Positions 35,925 to 46,801 of a stretch of DNA of 64,000 nt are shown piece by piece. The DNA lies in contig NC_054750.1 in NCBI RefSeq assembly GCF_018143015.1, forward strand, positions 6,369,501-6,433,500, read 5' to 3'. A program made the translations under genes and the position numbers. The number at the start of each line of letters is the position of its first letter. Position 1 is the stretch's first letter. Source of the DNA: Lytechinus variegatus (lineage: Eukaryota > Echinodermata > Echinoidea > Temnopleuroida > Toxopneustidae). A model generated the notes under the pieces. That model saw nothing but the letters and a program-made list of their open reading frames with translations, searched no databases and was not told the origin of the DNA.

Positions 35925-36180
35925 GGGTTGTGGTCCAGTGGGTTAGTCACCGGACTGGGTTCGAATCTCAGCCATGGAGTAATTCCCTTCAGCAAGATTT
36001 TATTCTCGATATGCTACACTCAACCCATGTGAAGTTAACAGGTACCGGCAGAAAGTACATTCCTCAAAGAGCTGTGAGCACCGGAATCGGTAGAATAGCT
36101 TTATATTGGCGGGTAATATAAGAGCGCCTTGGACACCTAACTAGGTGGATATGTGCGCTATGACTATCATTATTATCAGA
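35925..36180 (+). mobile_element. tRNA-derived SINE
   Basis: TGTGGTCCAGTGGGTTAGTC (A box) and GGGTTCGAATCTCAGCC (B box) are spaced as in a tRNA. The body ends with GAGCGCCTTGGACACC, TATGTGCGCTATGACTATC and an ATTATTATCA tail. Flanking duplications not resolved. Confidence 0.75.
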
Positions 36181-36733
36181 CGAGAAAAGATTTATAGTGT
36201 GTATTAATATTACTGTAAGTTGAAAGCCATATCCTCGGAGAGAGTTCGTATAGCGCATAGACTGTAGCTGAAGAAAAATCTGAATATGGAAAAATGGTTT
36301 GGGGATTTTAAAATTCAGTTTTATGTATTAATCTTGCTCGACGTATGCTTGACTTAGAAAAAATGACCCCTAATTTAAAATATGATGTATTATTTTAAAG
36401 ACTTTCATAAAGTCGATATTTGTATTACATTAAAAAATGTTAAACGAGGGGAGGGGATATGAAATTAATTAAAAAAAACTATTTTATTACAAATGGAGTA
36501 TTATATATTTCATTCAATGGAATTATATGTCAACGTACATAATAAGCCCATGGCATGAATTCTTGTTAAATACCACATAAGATGTTATATTGAATAAATG
36601 ATTTTTTAATTTGAAAACAAACCAATCACGAACCTAAATTGTCTTCGTTATCTTATATAGAGCATTTGGGATATTATTTACAATTCATTCACAATTTTAT
36701 TTTGAAAAGACAGAGTTATACTTTTACTTTGTA

Positions 36734-36957
36734 CACTGAAAAAAAAAATCCGGTGTTGATTTACAGCCTGGAATCTATATACTGTCCACACCAGATTGGT
36801 TTGTTCTAACACCAGATAGGTGTTTATACAACACCAATCAGTATTAAAACAGCATCGGTTTGATTCGAAACTGGTGTTGTTTCAACACTTCTCTGCAGGG
36901 ATGTGGATATATTTAGATACCGGGCTGGTGTTAAATTAACACCGTTGTTTCTGCAGT
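36734..36957. mobile_element. MITE, family A, copy 2
   Basis: CACTGAAAAAAAAAATCCGG / GTGTT at left; AACACCGTTGTTTCTGCAGT at right. Shares ATCTATATACTGTCCACACC and CACTTCTCTGCAGGG-type interior blocks with copy 1. Confidence 0.75.
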
Positions 36958-37605
36958 ATAGAGTTTTGTTTTCGACATGTGTCCGGCTTGCCTCTACATT
37001 ATGTACTTGTCTCTCCCGAAAAAAAGGACGCTGAATCACACGGACCTGATAAAGAACAGAATTTTCTGATATATGTTACCATGTTAAAATAAAATTAAAT
37101 GAGGTGCAATGAAATATAGTTAAGATTAAAAATTTCAAATCAAAATTTAGATACACATTTCTTTTCTTCCATTTTTCACAAAATATCATTTTCAATATAA
37201 ATCATACAAAATCGTTTAGTTGAATTTGACTTTGAATTTGCCCGAAATTTTAATTTTGAAGTTTTCTTCAGGAGATATATGGGAAAAACTCTGCTTGACT
37301 TATTTTTTCTGAAACATAACATTTCACCCACATTTTTTTTTAACAAATAGTTAATATATAATCGATGCATATTGGTGGCGGTGTGTCTTATTTGCACACG
37401 CAGGAACTACAATTTTGAGATTATACTAACTAGTGAGTGTAATCAATTTGGGAGAAAAAACACACAAAACATGATGAATTCGTATAGTACGATATCCATT
37501 TTAATATTGAGTTGCTGGTTTCTTAGATTCCAATCTGCATTATGTACCGTTTGAAAATATAAATCAGTGCGGGATGTACATAATATGGGCTTATTTTCAA
37601 TTTGT
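36958..37605. other. Intergenic stretch without recognised genes
   Basis: AT-rich; nothing recognised beyond short chance ORFs. Confidence 0.4.
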
Positions 37606-37982
37606 TTAATGCCAATTAGTCTAATTACCATCTCGTCTACTATCATTTGGTATCCATCAGTACGTCCACTGTCCAAATGGTATCATTGTCATTTCGGCCA
37701 TTCATCGTCTCGTCTACTAACCAATTGATCCAATAGCCATTTCCATACACCATTTGGTCTAATTTTATTAAGTGTAAATTGGGCTAAATGAATGAAAATA
37801 AAATTGATATTAGACCAACTGGTAATGAGACGAAATGTAACGAACTGGTGATTAGACAAAGTGATGATTGGACCAACCGGTTGTTAGGCGAAATGTTGAT
37901 GGACAGAATGGCTTTAGACTAAATGAAGGTAGACCATGTGATAAGTGGACGAACTGGCAATAGACGAATTGGCAATTTACCC
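37606..37982. repeat. Palindromic array of ATTAGACCAA / TTGGTCTAAT motifs
   Basis: The left half repeats pyrimidine-strand motifs (GTCTAATTACCATCTCGTC, CATTTGGTCTAATTT) and the right half their inverses (ATTAGACCAACTGGTAATG, AGACGAAATG). Many short units give multiple possible stems. The array is about 375 bp, ends AATTGCCA / TGGCAATT-like. Confidence 0.7.
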
Positions 37983-38771
37983 ATAATTATGATATTAGGT
38001 ACCTGTGTATAATTCATATACTAGTAGTGAACAATAAAGAAATAGAATTTCACATTAGAATTTCTCAATTTTCTGAATGTACAGCAAAAGGGATAAAGCA
38101 AAATGCACGCATCATTCATTGAAACTTGAATTTCATAAATATAATTCCTTATATTGGCAATACAAACAAAATGACCTGGAAACTTCCCCAAAATATAAAT
38201 GGTTGCATAGATTAAGCGGCATGTCTCATATGTATTTTATAGTATAATAGGCCTACTTCTTTTGGTCGTAAGACGAGTTTATCTCTGGAGGTAGTCGGCC
38301 TTCGCACGTGATGACAGACTTTACTGTTCGCATTTTTGTAAAATTAAGCTTTCAATTATTTTCAATTCAATAATTTATTATATAATTTTAATCCCAAATC
38401 AGAGCCAGAATTTCAGAAACGGACACAGAATTATTTGTGACCCACCCCCTCCTGCCGGGGGGAAGAAGGTCATCTCTTCTAAATCAGTTACTTTCTCTGC
38501 CTAGAAAAAATCAAGCTACATTTTAAAAAAGACAAAAGGGGGCTTATTTTCATCCCCACTTTCCCTATAGAGGGTCACAAAATTAGAAGGGAAAGAGCAT
38601 GCCACAGTATATTCTTTAAATTCAGATTTTGAGAAAGTAAGGGTGGCACGAGCCCGTGAGTTCTGTCCCCGGGATCCACGCCTGACTATTATTATAATCT
38701 TCGATCATATGAAATGCATGGATGCAGAAATAAAAGCAACCCCCTACATATGTTTTATGTCAAAGATGTCT
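37983..38771. other. Intergenic stretch, probable 3' flank of the sulfotransferase-like gene
   Basis: No canonical AATAAA on the minus strand close to the stop; the nearest candidate (TTTATT on the plus strand) is near 38372. The end of the transcript is therefore unknown. Confidence 0.35.
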
Positions 38772-39420
38772 CTAAATTTTGATCCGATGCTCGTACATCT
38801 CCTGATACGAGGCCATCGTCATCTCGATTCCCTTTATGACGTCAGGAGTCATTTGGTCACGTGGTACCTGTTTACTTGGCGGCATGAAACATGAGCTGTG
38901 CATCGCCCTGCCGTAGAAATCCGCCATCTGCATCAGTTGGTCGTCCCCGCACTGCTTCCACGTCTTGAAGGTGTCTAAGGACGAGTCCCACTGGAGAAGC
39001 GACTCGCTAAAGGGAAGGCCAACCAACTCGCAATACTTCTTCAACATCTCCTTTGGATGTGTCAGAAGATCATCGGCGTCGATGACGATTGGTTCCTCTT
39101 CCAACTCAGAGCGGACGTACTTCCAGAACTCGTAGACAGCCAGGGTATAGTAGCCGTCGTCCATGTGCGGGTCGTCGCGCGTGACGTCGAATGTGTCGTA
39201 GTCGGCTGCGGGACCTTCCAGGAGGCCGTGAGATTTACCGTGATGGTAGTAGGAGTTACGGAAAGAGTATAGGGCCCTCTCTGGTGTGCGAATGAGAAAC
39301 GTATGCCTGAAGCCTTTGGGAAGGTATTGGTAGGTTTCCTTGCTGATACCAAGACACATGTCTTTGACAAAGACATAGCGCCCTTTAGCTGCCTCAAGCC
39401 TTGGTTTGACGTTAGCGTAC
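38772..39420 (-). CDS. Sulfotransferase-like exon 3 (stop)
   Basis: Acceptor TTTAACAG|G. Starts YANVKPRLEAAKGRYVFVKD, holds the RTPERALYSF motif, a conserved DADDLLTHPKEML segment and a C-terminal helix ending EMYEHRIKI. It carries two thirds of the protein. Confidence 0.9.
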
Positions 39421-42400
39421 CTGTTAAAGATTAAAGAGTACGTACTTCGTAAAATGTCAGCTTAGATTAAAAACATTATAGGCCTATATTTTTGTAACTC
39501 TGTTGAACGAAGCTTTATTATGTGCCCTATCTACATAGCGAGATATTTTGTCTTGTCGTGGCAATTCAATAGCGTTTTTATGTCGACATTGCCAAATATA
39601 TTGTCAAATCTACTTGAGAGCCTTATCATGCTAAGTCTGCCAAGACGGCCAATGAAATTACGTCATGGTGAGTTACATTAGCTAGCTTGGGCAATCACGA
39701 CGGGGACGGATTCTACAACATAGAAAATTGATATAAAATGTCCGCCAAATCTTTATGAACAGCTGAAAATTCTTTGTCGAAAATCTTAATGAACAGGAGA
39801 GCTGATCATCGTAAGATTCTAATCTGACGAAAAATTGCACATAAGTCGTTTGTCAAGAGTCCATGCAGGACGAAGCAGCTGTTTTGATTTTCGACTAAGA
39901 CTGCTTTGTGATTAAGGGCTTAATTTCACAATAGATTCTTAACGTTACAGAAAGTGTATGCGTTATGGTTACGAAAACTCCATAATGACGGAATATAATT
40001 TTTTTCATAAGTCGACTTGGTATATCAACATAAGGCATTAAGTCGAATTAGCAAGATAAAATACCTCGCCATCCCGACAAGCGGATGGCACTTCAAAGCT
40101 TCCGAACGGTTAAAAGTTGCTTTTACTGCTGAATTCACCCCCCCCGACAAACTATAAAATTTTACCCAATATTGGGTAGAAAAGGAACATGCATGTTTGC
40201 TGGGTAATTTTTGTTACCCCATGTTGGGAAAAAATCATGTTTTATACTCTTTCAACGCAACATTTCGTAAAATTTACTGAATATTTGGTATCTTTTTACC
40301 CAACCAACATGGATGTTCCCATTTTACCCAATATTAGGAAAACCTATTTTTAGAGTGCATTCACAATCATATATCATTCAAATCAAATGGGCTGAACGTG
40401 TGATAACGATTGTCCCAAGGGGTGTGAATTTCAACAGGAGAATATCTATGGAATCATGTGGAGGATGATTATAACAGACAAAGCACACGATTCGCGTAGG
40501 CTAAATAATGTAATGATGAAATTATATAGTCATCATCTTTTGGTCACAAATTATTTTATTAGTATTATCATCGTCGTCATTACGGTAAACCCCGTCATTA
40601 TTATCATCATTATCGTTATTCTTTTACAATCGATTTGTTTTATGAAGATTATTTATACTGTTATTATCGTTACGATTAATTTTAATTGTCATTATTGTTA
40701 TTATAGTACACTCTCTAAATTCATTAGACTGAAATAGATTGTGATCAGTGACCAATCCAAAGTTAGATTGAAGTTAATCGATTTAGAATACAATCTTACC
40801 CTATTGAAACTTTTGATCCAATATTTGATTGTTCCCTGAACACAATCTATTAGATTGACTTTCAATCTATGGGATTATTGTACTTTACGTTCTATATTGA
40901 AGAAAGAAAATATCATTCTGATATATTATATATATCATTTATTGCAATTATTACTCTCAATGTAATAACAGATACAGCGGTATCACTGTAATTGCCGTCT
41001 TTTAGTTTCATCATCACTACCATTATATCCCCGTACTATTACATCATCATCATCATAGTTATCATTATTCATAATCTCCCTGCTGGAAAGAACGCAGTGT
41101 CCCACAGTGTGATGACAGTGTGTTCACATAGTGGACTGTGTCAAAATATTATTCACACTTTTAAAATGCTGAAATTCAACAGTGTGAAGATATTTTCACA
41201 CTGTGGACACCTCAACAGCGTGACTGTTCACAGTGTGTTCACATGTTCAACTATGTTGACATGTGATTTACACTGTTAAATGCTCAAATTCATAAATGTG
41301 AAGGTATTTCCACACTGAGGACACATCGACAGTGTGACCGTTTCCCACGTGTTCACATGGTCGAGTATGTGATTCACACTGTTGAAATGATCAAAAATAA
41401 CATTGAAGAGATGTATTAAAAGGGATTAAAACTGTGGACACCTCGACCGTGTGACTGTTTACAGCGTGTTCACACGGTGAACTACGTGAACATGTGATTC
41501 ACACTGTTGAAATTGTCAAATTTAACAGTGTGAAGGTGATTTCACATAGTATTCCACACTATGAACACACTGTGACACACAATGTGAACACACTGTGTTC
41601 TTTCCAGTAGGGCTCTTCCTCAAGGATATCATAAAGAATGATTTCATTTCATACACAATTCGTTCGGTGATTACGTTAGACCCTGTGAAGGTCCGTATGA
41701 GCTCCGTGGTCTTCGCGTAGATGTCTTCGTTACCTTCGAGAACGAAAGGAAGATCGACATTGAGTTTCTTCTTCACTTCTTTGGACGACAGATAACAATA
41801 GACAAATGGTTCCGACCAGATCTATGAAGGGCAGATCAAATAATCAAACTATGAATAACATGTTAAAAAGTAAAAGTATATTTATCATGCTTCTGCAACT
41901 TCAAATGCTATAAATATAATATATTTTATTGGTGAAAAGAAAACCAACTTAATTTTCTGGTAGCATTTGAAGGAAAAGTTCACCCTGAAGAAAATTTTCT
42001 TGTAACAATACCGGAAAAAATGATTTAACAAATATTGGTGAAGGTTTGAAGAAAATTCATCAAACATGTCAAAGATTACGAAAGTTCTTAGATTTGTAGT
42101 TTTTTCTATATGTGACGTCAAATAGTATATAGCTAGCAAATAGCAGTTGCCCCATTATGTTATGTAAATATAAAATGCATAATTTTTTTTCAATGGTTCA
42201 TGATGACAATGATAACTAAAGTTCTTTTTCTTTCAGGAGCGATGGTGAATGTTTTTTAAACTGTTGTATAATTATAAATAATGTATAAATCATAAGCAAT
42301 GGCAACGTGATATCTAATATTAGTAGCGATAGATAGTGCATTGTGTAAATTTCATTATGTCACAATTAATGCATTAAAACAGACATGATAAATGCATTTT

Positions 42401-44073
42401 ACACAGGAAATATAACCCCTACATTTATGTAGGCCTGTGTCAAGTCTTCTTCTTAATCCATTTTGGCATCCTATGTCGTATTCATTTTAGATGTTTTGTC
42501 ATCAATCATTATCAAACACTTGAACTTTATTCCCACCGCCTTCCAGGTGCAGATTGAAGGTATTTCTATATCATTTTATTTGGAGGGGGCACTGATTTTA
42601 TTTTCTTCTTGATATATTTTGTCACAAGAAAGCAATAACAAAAATGTCTTCACTTCGAAAAAGGGATCTCTTTTAATCTCCTGTTCTAATGGGAAAACAA
42701 GAGGGGCACAGATTACTACGTGGTTTATATATTTGGCCAAGAAGGGGGCATTTGTCCCCCCACACCCTGGATCAACATAATCCTATAATTGTCTATGAGC
42801 ATGATATGAGTGCAAAGGTAAAGTATATTGTATTTGAACATGACTCTTCATTTAACTTTAAATAGGGTTTCCAGAGATTTACCAGGGCGACATTCGATCT
42901 AAAAGAAAATCACCTTAACATAACACCAGACTTATTTTAGTTTAGTTTAAAGGGGAACTGAGAATAATTATGTGCATACATATAATAAAAATCACAGAGC
43001 TACACAATGAAATTTCATCAAAATATGATAAGAAATATAAAAGTTAATGAATTCTAAAAGTTAAGCAGTGTATTTTAAACAGTTACAATTTTGTACGTCG
43101 ACCGTAATGAATATGCATGAGATGGGTTGATGATGTTGTATCACCACTTTCCCTTTTTTATACGTGTATTACATAAAATCATAATTATTTCAACTTTCCA
43201 TGCATGTTTGTCTGTCTCACCTGTATTTTGCAGCAATGATTATCTTACCAATCAATCATTATCATTTTTTCCCATTATTTTAGATTTTTTTAATAAATGC
43301 AATTTCAGAAAATAAAATACAAAATGACAAGGGGATATGACATCACCAGCTTGCTGATTGTGTATTTTTTTGCAGGAGTTTCTGCATTAATTGTAAAGTC
43401 AAAATAAATTTACAATACATAAACATAATCGTAGTATGACATGAAAATACATTGTAATGTGACAAAATAGTAGTGTCATAACAAAATTTAGACATGAATA
43501 CAATTTAAGGATAAGACAAAGTAATGCAAAACAAATGCAGTGGCAAACTATATAAGCAAAATAAATGCTTGAGTAATAGCAGCCAAAAGTATACATGAAG
43601 GCATGCATAGAACTGGTCACCGAAATAATGCAAAACTGCAAAATGTCATAACTTTGTTATTTCCTGTCTGATTTTGATGAAATTTCTGAAATATCTGATT
43701 TTACTGTATCTATTAAAATCGGATCAGTCCTTGGTTACCTCTCTTCATTCCGATTGCAATCTTTGAATTATCCTGAATCAAGTACAAGTAATTGTTTATT
43801 ACTAGTAATATTACATTTTTCTATCAAATTTATTACTATATTTACACGAACATGAACAAAATAAATCCTTTAATGGGAACCCAATCCAACTGAAGTAGAT
43901 TTATAAAGCGCCAGTGCAGTGTATCGAAACTGCAATACCTCCATTCCTTCGATAAAACTCATGCATTTGGTGAAGGCAGTTGATACGGTCCGAGGGCTGC
44001 ACCACAGGAATACTTTGACCTGATTGGCATCCAACTCATCTACCGAATGGTCATCTTTTCTTACGTCATCCAT
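38772..44073 (-). CDS. Sulfotransferase-like P-loop protein, three exons (gene span)
   Basis: Exons 44073-43939, 41821-41655 and 39420-38772 join in frame to a 316-aa protein. The first ATG has an ideal ACCATGG context, with an in-frame stop upstream at 44133-44131. Residues 21-34 read VFLWCSPRTVSTAF, a P-loop in the position where sulfotransferases bind the PAPS 5'-phosphosulfate. Residues 139-154 (RHTFLIRTPERALYSF) match the Arg...Ser motif that binds the 3'-phosphate. The sulfate-transfer role is inferred from the family; the acceptor substrate is unknown. There is no signal peptide or membrane segment, so it is probably cytosolic, unlike Golgi carbohydrate sulfotransferases. Related proteins are often annotated only as P-loop NTPase or sulfotransferase family. 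Confidence 0.85.
39690..39990. mobile_element. Dispersed repeat family O, copy 4 (in sulfotransferase-like intron 2)
   Basis: Left arm GCAATCACGACGGGGACGG and TTCTACAAC; right arm TTCGACTAAGACTGCTTTG and a CGTTACAGAAAGTG-type end. The arms are roughly inverse. Confidence 0.55.
40151..40358. mobile_element. MITE, family I (TTTTACCCAATATTGGGTA), copy 1
   Basis: ACTATAAAATTTTACCC with AATATTGGGTA at left; TTTTACCCAATATTAGG with TATTTTTAGAGTG at right. Central ACCCCATGTTGGG and CCAACATGGATGTTCC also pair. About 208 bp. Confidence 0.7.
40707..40886. mobile_element. Small inverted-repeat element with AATAGATTGTG arms
   Basis: TTAGACTGAAATAGATTGTG at the left faces CACAATCTATTAGATTGAC at the right; GATCAGTGACCAATC / GATTGTTCCCTGAAC also pair loosely. 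Confidence 0.45.
41078..41612. mobile_element. Large palindromic MITE of CACTGTGTTCACA units
   Basis: Terminal repeats CCCTGCTGGAAAGAACGCAG and CTGTGTTCTTTCCAGTAGGG. The inside is built almost entirely from CACAGTGTGA, GTGTTCACATG and GTGATTCACACTGTT motifs in both orientations, about 535 bp. Lies in sulfotransferase-like intron 2, ending only 42 bases from the preferred exon 2 donor. Confidence 0.85.
41655..41821 (-). CDS. Sulfotransferase-like exon 2
   Basis: Acceptor CATAG|ATC. Codes IWSEPFVYCYLSSKEVKKKL... through ELIRTFTGSNVITERI plus two bases. Two phase-2 donors keep the frame: GT|GTATGA after 41655 (preferred, G at +5) and GG|GTCTAA after 41682 (nine residues shorter). The 5' end joins exon 1 to give GMEIWSEPF, as expected in the family. 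Confidence 0.75.
41950..42230. mobile_element. Family K element, partial copy
   Basis: AAAAGTTCACCCTGAAGAAA, TGAAGGTTTGAAGAAAATTC, TATGTGACGTCAAATAG and TATGTAAATATAAAATGCAT match one arm of 12745-13276. Located in sulfotransferase-like intron 1. Confidence 0.55.
42952..43750. mobile_element. Family M inverted-repeat element, copy 1
   Basis: The left arm AAAGGGGAACTGAGAATAAT with AATTTCATCAAAATATGATA and the right arm (inverse: TTTTGATGAAATTTC, ATGTCATAACTTTGTTATTTC) are similar over about 150 bp. An ATGAATATGCATGAG / TGATGATGTT block follows the left arm. Edges approximate; in sulfotransferase-like intron 1. Confidence 0.5.
43939..44073 (-). CDS. Sulfotransferase-like exon 1
   Basis: Codes 45 residues with an acidic N-terminus, then the P-loop strand and helix (SPRTVSTAFTKCMSFIEGME). 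Donor GAG|GTATTG, phase 0. Confidence 0.85.
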
Positions 44074-44334
44074 GGTCTCTTTCCAACAAAGCGCAGTCAG
44101 AACTGTCCTCGACGATGCACCAAGCAACGATCATTGAATAATGAAGTTCAATACTAATTGTTCAAAGTTCTATCGATTCATGCATTGAAGTTTAAGACTG
44201 CCAAATCATTGATAGGCAGGACGTGATTCTAGGGGAGGCTATCATATTCAGACTCCGTTTCGATGTCGTTTTATGGCCATTTCTAATGGGAGGGGGGTCA
44301 AGTATACCTTACAAGTTACAAAAGATAATGTATG

Positions 44335-44598
44335 CAATGGCGGATCGAAGCAGGGGCGGGGGGTACAGTCGGCCCGGCCCCCCCCCCCTTCAGAGGCACA
44401 AATAAAATTTGTAATGTAAAAATGCCGTTAAAAAAAGGCCCCGTTTGAAAGTGAAGATTTTTTTTTTGCTTGTCAATTTTTTTCATGGACGAAAATGTCC
44501 TTAATTTTTGGGTTGAAAACCATTTTTTTTGCTTGTCAAATTTTTCTTCGGGGAAATGTGATCCCTTTTGGAAAATCCAGAATCCGCCCCTGAATGTA
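44335..44598. mobile_element. Dispersed repeat with GCGGATCGAAGCAGGGGCGG ends
   Basis: GGCGGATCGAAGCAGGGGC at left and CCAGAATCCGCCCCTGAATG at right are loosely inverse, with C- and T-run interior and two GCTTGTCAA(A/T)TTTTT blocks. Lies about 260 bp upstream of the sulfotransferase start. Confidence 0.5.
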
Positions 44599-45102
44599 TG
44601 TAGTGACATAGCAGCACACCTGGCTCATTCGGAAGTCGGTTCTTAAGCCCCCCCCCCTTAACTATTCCCCAGTTATATGTGTGCGATTAAGGGTGCGTTT
44701 ATTCGACACTTTTTTACCCTAGAATCATGATTAGAATCATGATTCAAATCACGATTCTGCAGAATCACGATTGCGTTTAAAGTGGACATAAACGTCTTTC
44801 AAATCACAAACATGAAACACGGAAAAAGGGGCGTTTGGAAAGACGTTTCTGTAGAATCACGAACGAAAAGGGTCGTATAAACGATATCGTGATTTGAATC
44901 ATGATTCTATGACGTCATTGTGTCGTGCTTCTTCCGGGTTCGACTCAAAGGCGCGCGCTGTGTTTCGTGCAGGTTAATTTTCGTGTAGCAGATTGCCAGT
45001 GTACTAGTACCGGTATATGCCAATTGTCATGTGCATTTAGGAATTATCATTCTGTGTATTGTACCCCGGGGTTGTACTGTAGCGTCATTTGTATATTTCA
45101 CT

Positions 45103-46520
45103 CAGGGTGACCAGATTTCACAAAATGAAATACGGGACAATTGACAAACGAAGATCAACAAAGAAGCCCACACAAAGTGTGGGCTTCTGAGAATCTATAG
45201 TATAATTATAAGACTTTTGAAAAAAATATAAAGAATTAGAAGGGAAGGTGAACGAAAGAATGAAGGAGAGAAAGAAAAGAGATGATTGGGAAGGAAAGAA
45301 AATAAAGGAAAACAGAAAAAATAACAGAAAGTTAGAATAAAAGGATGAAAGAAATAATAAGAGATAAAAAAGGTTTCCGTCATTCTTTGAAATGAATATA
45401 GAAAGAAAGAAAGGAAGGGAAGATTAATAAATGTCTCGCAAAATAAAGGAGATAATAAAGGGGAAAGGTGAGAAAAAGAAGGAGGAAAGAAAGAATGAAG
45501 GAAATAAACATGTTTCCTTCATTCTTTGAAAGAAAGAAACAAAAGAAAGAAAATAAAAATAAGGGAAAAGAATAAGAAGGGAAAAATGAAGAAAGGAATA
45601 AAGAATGGAAGGGAAGAATGAAGGGGAAGAGAACGAAAAAATAGAAAATAATGGAAGGAGAGAAAGAACGAAAAGAAACAGGAGACGAAGAGAGAAGGAA
45701 GCCAAGGTAATTATAAGGAAAGAAAGAATGAAGGAAATAAAAAAGTATATTGGATAAAGAAGGAAAGAAAGAAAAATGAACAGAGAGAGAGAGAGAGAAA
45801 AGAAAATGTCGAGGAAAGAAAGATAGGAAATAAAGATAGATGGAACAAAAAAGGGCAAGCAGAAAGGATAGGGTATATATAAAATAAAGAAAAGGGAAAA
45901 GTTCAAACTTCAAGTAAACAAAAAATCCAATCATCTAATAAAAATCATAACTTTATTTGGTGTTTTTTTAAATGTATTTTTAAAATTTTAAACATAAAAT
46001 ATTTTAGAAATGAATAAAATTTCAAAGTGAAACATATTGTCAAACTTAAAAATTAGATGAAACATCGCGGCATCGTGCACACCAAGACTCAAAACGAAAG
46101 CTGAAACAACTAGATCTATGAAAAGTCAATAACATTTTCCTCCGATTACATCTCCAAATCATTAAACTGAGAATCCATAGTATAATTATAAGAATTTCCC
46201 GCCGATTTTGTGATTATTTTGGTGGAAAAACTGTTTATCATGTGAGGTGTTTGCACCATTGAGAATTTGCTTCGATCCTCCATGCCTAGCTAGTAGCCTG
46301 CCACACACAGGCAGGAGGCCAGTTCGTTTGCAATGTATTAGCAAGAAATCATCGCAGAACTTGCAAAAGTTTACAGTTATCGATTTAATTGTTGTCCCTG
46401 CTTCGTCAGCTGTTGGTTATTTAATGAAAATTCGTCACTTTTAAATGTATTAACTACATTTTGTTCAATATTCTGAAATACGGGACAATCCCGGGAAATA
46501 CGGGACGTCTGGTCACCCTG
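45103..46520. mobile_element. hAT-type element nested in the Harbinger copy
   Basis: Terminal inverted repeats CAGGGTGACCAGA...TCTGGTCACCCTG, bounded by a perfect 8-bp direct repeat ATTTCACT at 45095-45102 and 46521-46528. CAGGG-type ends and 8-bp duplications are typical of hAT. The 1418-bp body has no transposase. It holds a perfect hairpin (AGAAGCCCACAC, loop, GTGTGGGCTTCT, 45162-45188), a purine-rich tract and two 24-bp direct repeats. Confidence 0.88.
45230..45910. repeat. Purine-rich (GAAA/GGAA)n tract
   Basis: About 680 bp almost free of C on the plus strand. The 160-184-codon F/S/L-rich minus-strand ORFs crossing it are a composition artefact. Confidence 0.9.
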
Positions 46521-46541
46521 ATTTCACTGTTTTCATCAATC

Positions 46542-46801
46542 ATGTGTTCAAGTTCCAAAGGCACAAATTGGACTGACGACGAACTCAGGGCTCTGCTTGT
46601 GCTTTGGGCTCAGCCTGAAGCACAAGCATCCCTTACCGGGATTCACAGAAATATAAGACGATCTACGAGTCCCTTCCAGCGGCGCTTGCGAGGGAGGGAT
46701 TTCAACGGAGATGTGGCACCGCCTGTCGAGACAAAATTAACAGAATTCGTGCCCAGTACTACGGCTACCGAACACCATTTTTGATGAACCGACAAGATTG
46801 A
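46542..46801 (+). pseudogene. Myb/SANT-like (trihelix-type) DNA-binding domain of Harbinger, frameshifted
   Basis: ATG 46542 opens MCSSSKGTNWTDDELRALL..., a Trp-led first helix typical of Myb/SANT-like proteins encoded by Harbinger transposons. Around 46645-46656 the frame shifts: the original frame runs on to a stop at 46784 without domain character, while another frame from 46655 continues the domain (KTIYESL, then FQRR, CRDKINRIRAQYYGY) to TGA at 46799-46801. A one-base change therefore broke it. The protein would have recognised transposon ends or helped the transposase reach the nucleus; no function is expected now. Confidence 0.75.

Noticed and set aside
39057..39397. Overlapping ORFs on both strands at sulfotransferase-like exon 3
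   Set aside because: Shadow frames of the real exon, which has the family motifs.
45380..45934. Minus-strand ORFs of 160-184 codons rich in F, S and L
   Set aside because: They translate a purine-rich simple repeat within a transposon; two overlapping frames look alike, as expected from composition.
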